Shown here one piece after another: positions 59,667 to 64,000 of a DNA stretch of 64,000 nucleotides; the first letter of the stretch is position 1, and every line of letters starts with the position of its first letter. The notes below the pieces were generated by a model that was not told where the DNA came from, did no database searches, and worked only from the letters and a program-made list of their open reading frames with translations. The stretch comes from Mucor racemosus. Lineage: Eukaryota > Mucoromycota > Mucoromycetes > Mucorales > Mucoraceae. The stretch is taken from assembly GCA_027405735.1 (NCBI GenBank), contig JAPEHQ010000020.1, positions 744,001 to 808,000 on the forward strand, read 5' to 3'. Both the position numbers and the translations under genes were made by a program.

Positions 59667-60707
59667 TTAATTAACTATAGATGAATCAACATTAGCAACA
59701 GTATTATTATCATTATTATTGTTATTTATAGTATTATTGGTTTCATTTGTGGTTGCAATAGTAGATGTCGAATCATTAAGTTGAGTAGTGTTTGTAGTAG
59801 CCGATGCATTTGTAGTTGGGTCAATTGTAGTAGATGTGATTGGAGGAGTACTTGTAGCAGAAGAAGAAGGAGGTGTACCAGCAGTTACTGTAGATGTAGT
59901 AGGTGATTCATCAGGTTTTGTAGCTTGTTGTTGTTGTTGTTGTTGTTGTTGCTGTTGTTGTTGAGAAGCGGCCATAACAGCAGCAGTTAAGGCACTACCC
60001 GTAGGTAAAGGAACACCCATACCCAACTTTGCATTCAATTCTTCAACTTCTTTCATTAAACGGTAGCTTTCAGAACCACCCAATGATCCACCAGTCGATA
60101 GTTTAGCTTGTAATTCTTCTACCTCCATTTTTAATTTCAAATTCTCATCTTCCAACTGAACAATCTTCTCTTCCATTTCATGAATATGTTGCTTCTTCTT
60201 CTTACGACATTCTTTAGCAGCTACACGATTTCTTAACAAACGGCGTTGACGACGCTCATCATTGGATAATGTTCTAGCATTTGCTCTTTTCATACTGTTA
60301 CTACCATTTTCATCAACAATACCATTTGTGTTTTGAGGTTGTTGTTGAAGATGAGGATGAATATTGTTAGGAGGACTTCCTCCTGCCATTTGAGGTGGTC
60401 CAGGTAAAGCAGTAATAACATTGCCGCCTTGTTGAAGTTGTTGGAGAAGATTAGATGCAAGACTAGGAACAGCGATGGGAGATACCATGGCTTGAGCAAG
60501 AGATGAAGCAGTTAAATTGGCGAGATCTTGGCCTTGAGCTTGTGCTTGTGCAACATAAGATTGAAGTAATTGTTGTTGTTGAGGATCAGTTAGTAAATGC
60601 AAACCAGGAGGAGGGGGAACGCCATGGTGACCACTAGCCATTGTCATCAAATTGTTATTATTGTTGTTGTTGTCTGTTTGATTTGTATTATCATTATTTG
60701 TATTATC

Positions 60708-60790
<83 letters not shown>

Positions 60791-61079
60791 GAGCAGCAGC
60801 AGCAGTAGCGGCAGCAGCAGCAGCAGCTACAGCGGGATCAATGTTAACTTGTGAATGTTCTTCTTCTTGAACTGCTTCATCAGATGTAACTGCAGTATTT
60901 GAAATAGTAGGAGTAGTATCAAGTTCTGAATTGTTTGGATCAGAATCAGCTGCATAATCTAATTTCACACTTTTGGAATCCCTAAGATCATCGATATCAT
61001 TACTTGCAGCACGTTTCAAATGATTATGAATGTCATTTGAATTGGCGGTAATGTTAGATTGGACACTTGCTTCAGACAT
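59667..61079 (-). CDS. bZIP transcription factor (ATF/CREB-like) with polyQ tracts
   Basis: 470 aa, no intron. The bZIP basic region (RRLLRNRVAAKECRKKKKQH) is at about residues 275-300, and the leucine zipper follows over the next ~35 residues. N-x2-AA-x2-C-R is the CREB/ATF-type DNA-contact pattern. Upstream are an Ala run and a polyQ run of about 18 plus further Q/H repeats, then Asn-rich and Gln-rich activation-type regions. Another polyQ run and a Thr/Ser/Asn-rich tail follow the zipper. Probably a nuclear regulator of stress or cAMP-type responses, by family. The long CAA/CAG tracts make the length polymorphic. About 210 bp separate its stop from the fucosyltransferase-like start. Confidence 0.85.
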
Positions 61080-61860
61080 AATATTTTTCTTTTTTTTTTT
61101 TTTGCGTTGTTAGTTAAGGTGACGTAGATTTCTATGCAATATACAGATGTACATGTTAGTTTTGCATATACAACACATTTCTCATTTGGCCTTTTGCAAC
61201 ATTGGAGATGAATTTATCTTGAAAATTTTACTCAAAATCTTTCCATCTCCTACGTTGTTTCGCCCTTTTTTTTCGTAGCAATATAACTTACCAATATTTA
61301 TAGATATATGTAGATGTTCACTGACTATGAGGCCTTTGATGGTTTATATGCAATATATTTTATTGGATGATATTACTTTGTTGGTCGGGAATAGCTTTTT
61401 GATTTTTTTTTGATGACGAAAAAGAAAATGAAAAGAGATTGTCGACGTATTTAAGAAAAGAGATGACGAAGGCAAACTTCTTGTTTGAAAAAGAAAAAAG
61501 GAGGAGGAAAATTTTTTTTGCAAGAATAAACAGGGGCGGACGAACAAAATGAATCTTTGCTATCCAATGGCACATCAATGGAACTTTCTATGAGATCAAA
61601 CCAATCAATATCCAAGTATTGAATCCACAGGCTCAACCAAGGTGATACATTCCTTATTTGTACAAAATTACCCCTGAATCAAACATAATTCCTTGTCAAA
61701 CAGTAATAAGCATAATGAAAATTTTAATGTATGTACTATACATTTTCTATAGTTAAGGGTTTTTATTATTATAAAAACTTTTTGATTGTAATCTAAATAG
61801 ATATAATGAGTACATTTCCAATTAATCTGTCTTTTTCATTTCATTTTAAATCTATCAAAA
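61080..61860. promoter_or_regulatory. Divergent intergenic region between bZIP and membrane-protein genes
   Basis: 780 bp with no gene. It holds a T-rich leader just before the bZIP start and a CCAAT motif at 61564-61568. The two flanking genes are transcribed away from each other, so promoters of both are expected here. No specific binding site is supported beyond these motifs. Confidence 0.4.
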
Positions 61861-63072
61861 ATGAATATTTCAACCGATAAAAAAACATACAAAATTGTGC
61901 ATACCGGTACTAACAATAATCCCAAGAAGAAGGTACAGCACAAGAAAATTAGAAAAAATGCCATGCATAATAAAAACAGGAATAAATCTATGCCACATTA
62001 TAATAATAAACCTACTCGTACTACCAAGAAACAAGCAACATCATCCATTGCAATCGCCACAAATCAGCCTATATTGGATGTTGCTCCTATTATTCCCATG
62101 TCAACTCCAGTATCAGATACGCCATTGACGCTCCCCAACGATCTTTTCAATGTGACAGATCAAAATAAAAGTCAAGATTTTACTAGTCAACAATACGATG
62201 AAGAATTGGAAGTAAATTATGCTGCATCAACAGCAGCTGCAGCCGCAATTCATAAAATGGAAGATACCGAATCAATCACTCAACAACATCCTTCCACAGT
62301 GTCAACAGCCACCAAAATTACACAAATTGCAGCACCTGTCATTGGGGTTTTTGGTGGCATTGCATTAATTGCAGCTGCCATGTTTTATGTTGTGAGAAAA
62401 AGAAAAAGAAATAGCATGTTGATTGACAATGTCAGCAAGAAGAAAGATGATTACGATGACCATAAGAAATATCATGATGGTCAAATGCATGACATTTCAT
62501 TGTTGGATGATGAAAATGATGAAGCAATTATGGTAATGGATCCACCACCAAAATTAGCTCCTGCTACTACTAATACAACGAATATGAATCGCCACATTTA
62601 TAATAATTCAGCCGTAATTAATGTCCCTGAAAATCACCCTGTAAATAATCTATCAAATATGACGGATTGCTCTAGAGAAGAGAATTACTCGCGCACAAAT
62701 TCCATCAATCCTCCCCCATTATCTTATAGAAATTCTTCATCTTGTAGAACATCTACTACAAGTACCGTTTATACAGATGCTTTAATGAGTCCGACATCTA
62801 CCGTTTTTGGAGGAGCACATTTATCTTCATTCCTCATGATTGCAGAACGCCAACAATTACAACATCAAAGACCAAGTATTTTAGATCATTTTAACAATAA
62901 TAATGAAATATTATCAAGCCGATCTACACCCATTGAAACATACAAGGCTCAATTAGCCAATCTCACCGCCGTGGGTGACGATGGTAATGACGATGATGAT
63001 GAGCAAAAGCAAGAACAAGGAGAAAACGCATTACCATTTTTTACAATTGTTGATCTAACAGATGTTTATTGA
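61861..63072 (+). CDS. Single-pass membrane protein of unknown function
   Basis: 403 aa without an intron. There is no N-terminal signal peptide: the first ~60 residues are basic (Lys/Asn-rich). One membrane helix at about residues 155-178 (APVIGVFGGIALIAAAMFYV) is followed by RKRKR, so the C-terminal ~220 residues are predicted cytosolic. That tail is Asn/Ser/Thr-rich with a PPP stretch and an acidic DDGNDDDDE patch. The layout resembles fungal single-pass sensor-like proteins, but no family motif is recognised. It is convergent with the cyclin L gene and overlaps it by 7 bp. Confidence 0.65.
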   Translation: MNISTDKKTYKIVHTGTNNNPKKKVQHKKIRKNAMHNKNRNKSMPHYNNKPTRTTKKQATSSIAIATNQPILDVAPIIPMSTPVSDTPLTLPNDLFNVTDQNKSQDFTSQQYDEELEVNYAASTAAAAAIHKMEDTESITQQHPSTVSTATKITQIAAPVIGVFGGIALIAAAMFYVVRKRKRNSMLIDNVSKKKDDYDDHKKYHDGQMHDISLLDDENDEAIMVMDPPPKLAPATTNTTNMNRHIYNNSAVINVPENHPVNNLSNMTDCSREENYSRTNSINPPPLSYRNSSSCRTSTTSTVYTDALMSPTSTVFGGAHLSSFLMIAERQQLQHQRPSILDHFNNNNEILSSRSTPIETYKAQLANLTAVGDDGNDDDDEQKQEQGENALPFFTIVDLTDVY

Positions 63073-64000
63073 GACAAATCTTTATAAAGTGGTAAATTCT
63101 GTCTATCCAATTTTTTATAATAAAGACGCTTAATATGAGCTGCTGCATTTTTGAAATTAATTGCATCTACATCAAATAATAACCACCATTCCTTTCCAAC
63201 GCGACAAGGTAATTTAATACCTCTTTCTCTGCATGCTAACCAAATAGCAGCACATGCAATAGTGGGTGGTTCATGTGTTACATAAATATTTGTCCTCAGT
63301 CCATCATTTAAATAATTCCAGGCGAGTTTAGAGATTTCTTCATCGTCTTCTAATCCCAAAATTCGCAAATAATTAATCATATGGTTGTAAGGAAGTTGAA
63401 CATGTACGATGAAGCCTAATTTTCGTAATATTTGCATCTCGGCAGTAATGGCCATATTTTTAAGGTTATAAGCTCTCTTTTGAATGTGCATTAGTTGTGA
63501 TAATATAGTCATGTTAGCGAGTTACATACCTGGGAGAATGCGTCCAAGGGTACCTTGATTGATTGTCCCTTCATTTTTCGAATGATTAAATCGTATACTG
63601 TAATCAAATGTGTCATACGAACAAAACATTCTTCAAGTTTTGAGGCTAAAAATAGTGCCCCCATGCCAATTTCCTAGTAAAAAAAAAAAAAAAAAAAAAA
63701 AAAAATTACTATGGCGTAAATTGCCGTTAATTTTTTTTTCTTACCACAATGCCAAATTCTTTAAAGCTTGCCATGTAAAAGAATCTTTGAAATAATACTT
63801 GTGCTGTTGCCATGGCTACTTGAGGTCTATCTATTGTATGAGTTGTCGCTTTGTTTTTACATGTTTTACTAAAATGATCTTACAGTTTTAATAAAATGCC
63901 TGCACTTTCAATTAATTCTGCTCCCAAGTTACGTAAATCTTCTTCTAATTCTTCATTTATTCCGTCACGTCGAGATATAGTTGTTTCTAATTGTTCTAAT
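63066..64000 (-). CDS. Cyclin L-like protein, C-terminal part (runs off the window)
   Basis: Exons on the minus strand: 64000-63884 (partial), 63826-63745, 63673-63530, 63476-63066. The visible part is about 251 aa. The cyclin box shows LRNLGAELIESAGILLKLPQ, QVLFQRFFYMASF, FLASKLEEC and RKMKGQS. The second cyclin fold has LRKLGFIVHVQLPYNHMINY, LAWNYLNDGLRTN and PPTIACAAIWLACRERGI. This order and wording match cyclin L, the CDK11-type partner in transcription and splicing. No RS domain follows; the protein ends shortly after the second fold, as in fungal relatives. The N-terminus is outside the window. The intron at 63744-63674 contains a poly-A/T run of about 28. Confidence 0.85.

Noticed and set aside
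60597..60854. Plus-strand frame with a long Leu/Ser run
   Set aside because: It is the antisense of the polyQ/polyA tract of the bZIP gene.
61344..61636. Overlapping minus-strand Phe/Ser-rich ORFs upstream of the membrane-protein gene
   Set aside because: Three overlapping frames in a purine-rich promoter stretch; none shows coding bias.
1..64000. CRISPR array or bacterial-type operons
   Set aside because: No regularly spaced short repeats and no Shine-Dalgarno-linked gene strings; genes have spliceosomal introns.

Overview
The window is AT-rich nuclear DNA from a fungus. Most introns are about 50-70 nt with GTAAGT-like donors and TAG/CAG acceptors, T-rich runs precede start codons, and regulators carry long Q and N tracts. 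The mix of a UVSSA homologue, C2H2 and bHLH families and DNA transposons next to a Ty3/Gypsy element suggests an early-diverging fungus, most likely Mucoromycota (Mucorales-like). That placement is an inference from gene content, not from a marker gene.

Layout. (1) 0.4-7.0 kb and 35.1-38.9 kb hold two copies of a ~4 kb repeat in inverted orientation. The left copy carries a complete piggyBac element (2366-4908, TTAA duplication), and the right copy preserves the empty site. Both arms keep a 48-codon ORF with a signal-peptide-like N-terminus. (2) 7.2-15.4 kb holds three members of an unrecognised family of Ser/Val/Ala-rich proteins with N-terminal membrane segments: one intact and two broken. 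(3) 15.4-22.5 kb is mostly gene-poor, with one decayed multi-exon gene at 18.4-20.5 kb. (4) 22.6-27.5 kb is host DNA: a mitochondrial tricarboxylate carrier, a UVSSA-type transcription-coupled-repair protein and an aldo-keto reductase. (5) 28.2-34.9 kb is a tandem array of C2H2 zinc-finger genes, with one intact 10-finger member and three decaying ones. A repeat scar shows that the array arose by tandem duplication that also took in parts of UVSSA and the aldo-keto reductase flank. (6) 38.9-40.2 kb holds further repeat fragments. (7) 40.2-54.4 kb is a Ty3/Gypsy retrotransposon (335-bp LTRs, AAAT duplication) whose 3' LTR is split by a 7.4-kb CACTA element (AGG duplication). The retrotransposon lies 11 bp upstream of a tRNA-Arg(ACG) gene. 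(8) 54.5-57.4 kb has no gene that I can see. (9) 57.4-64.0 kb is a compact host block: a bHLH factor, an O-fucosyltransferase-like protein, a polyQ bZIP factor, a single-pass membrane protein and the C-terminal part of cyclin L. Two convergent gene pairs overlap at their stop codons.

Order of events read from nesting. The ~4 kb repeat was duplicated, then piggyBac entered one copy. The Gypsy element landed beside the tRNA gene, and CACTA later entered its 3' LTR. The host genes do not form a pathway. The left 40 kb behaves as a repeat-accumulating region, while 22.6-27.5 kb and 57.4-64 kb are conserved gene blocks.
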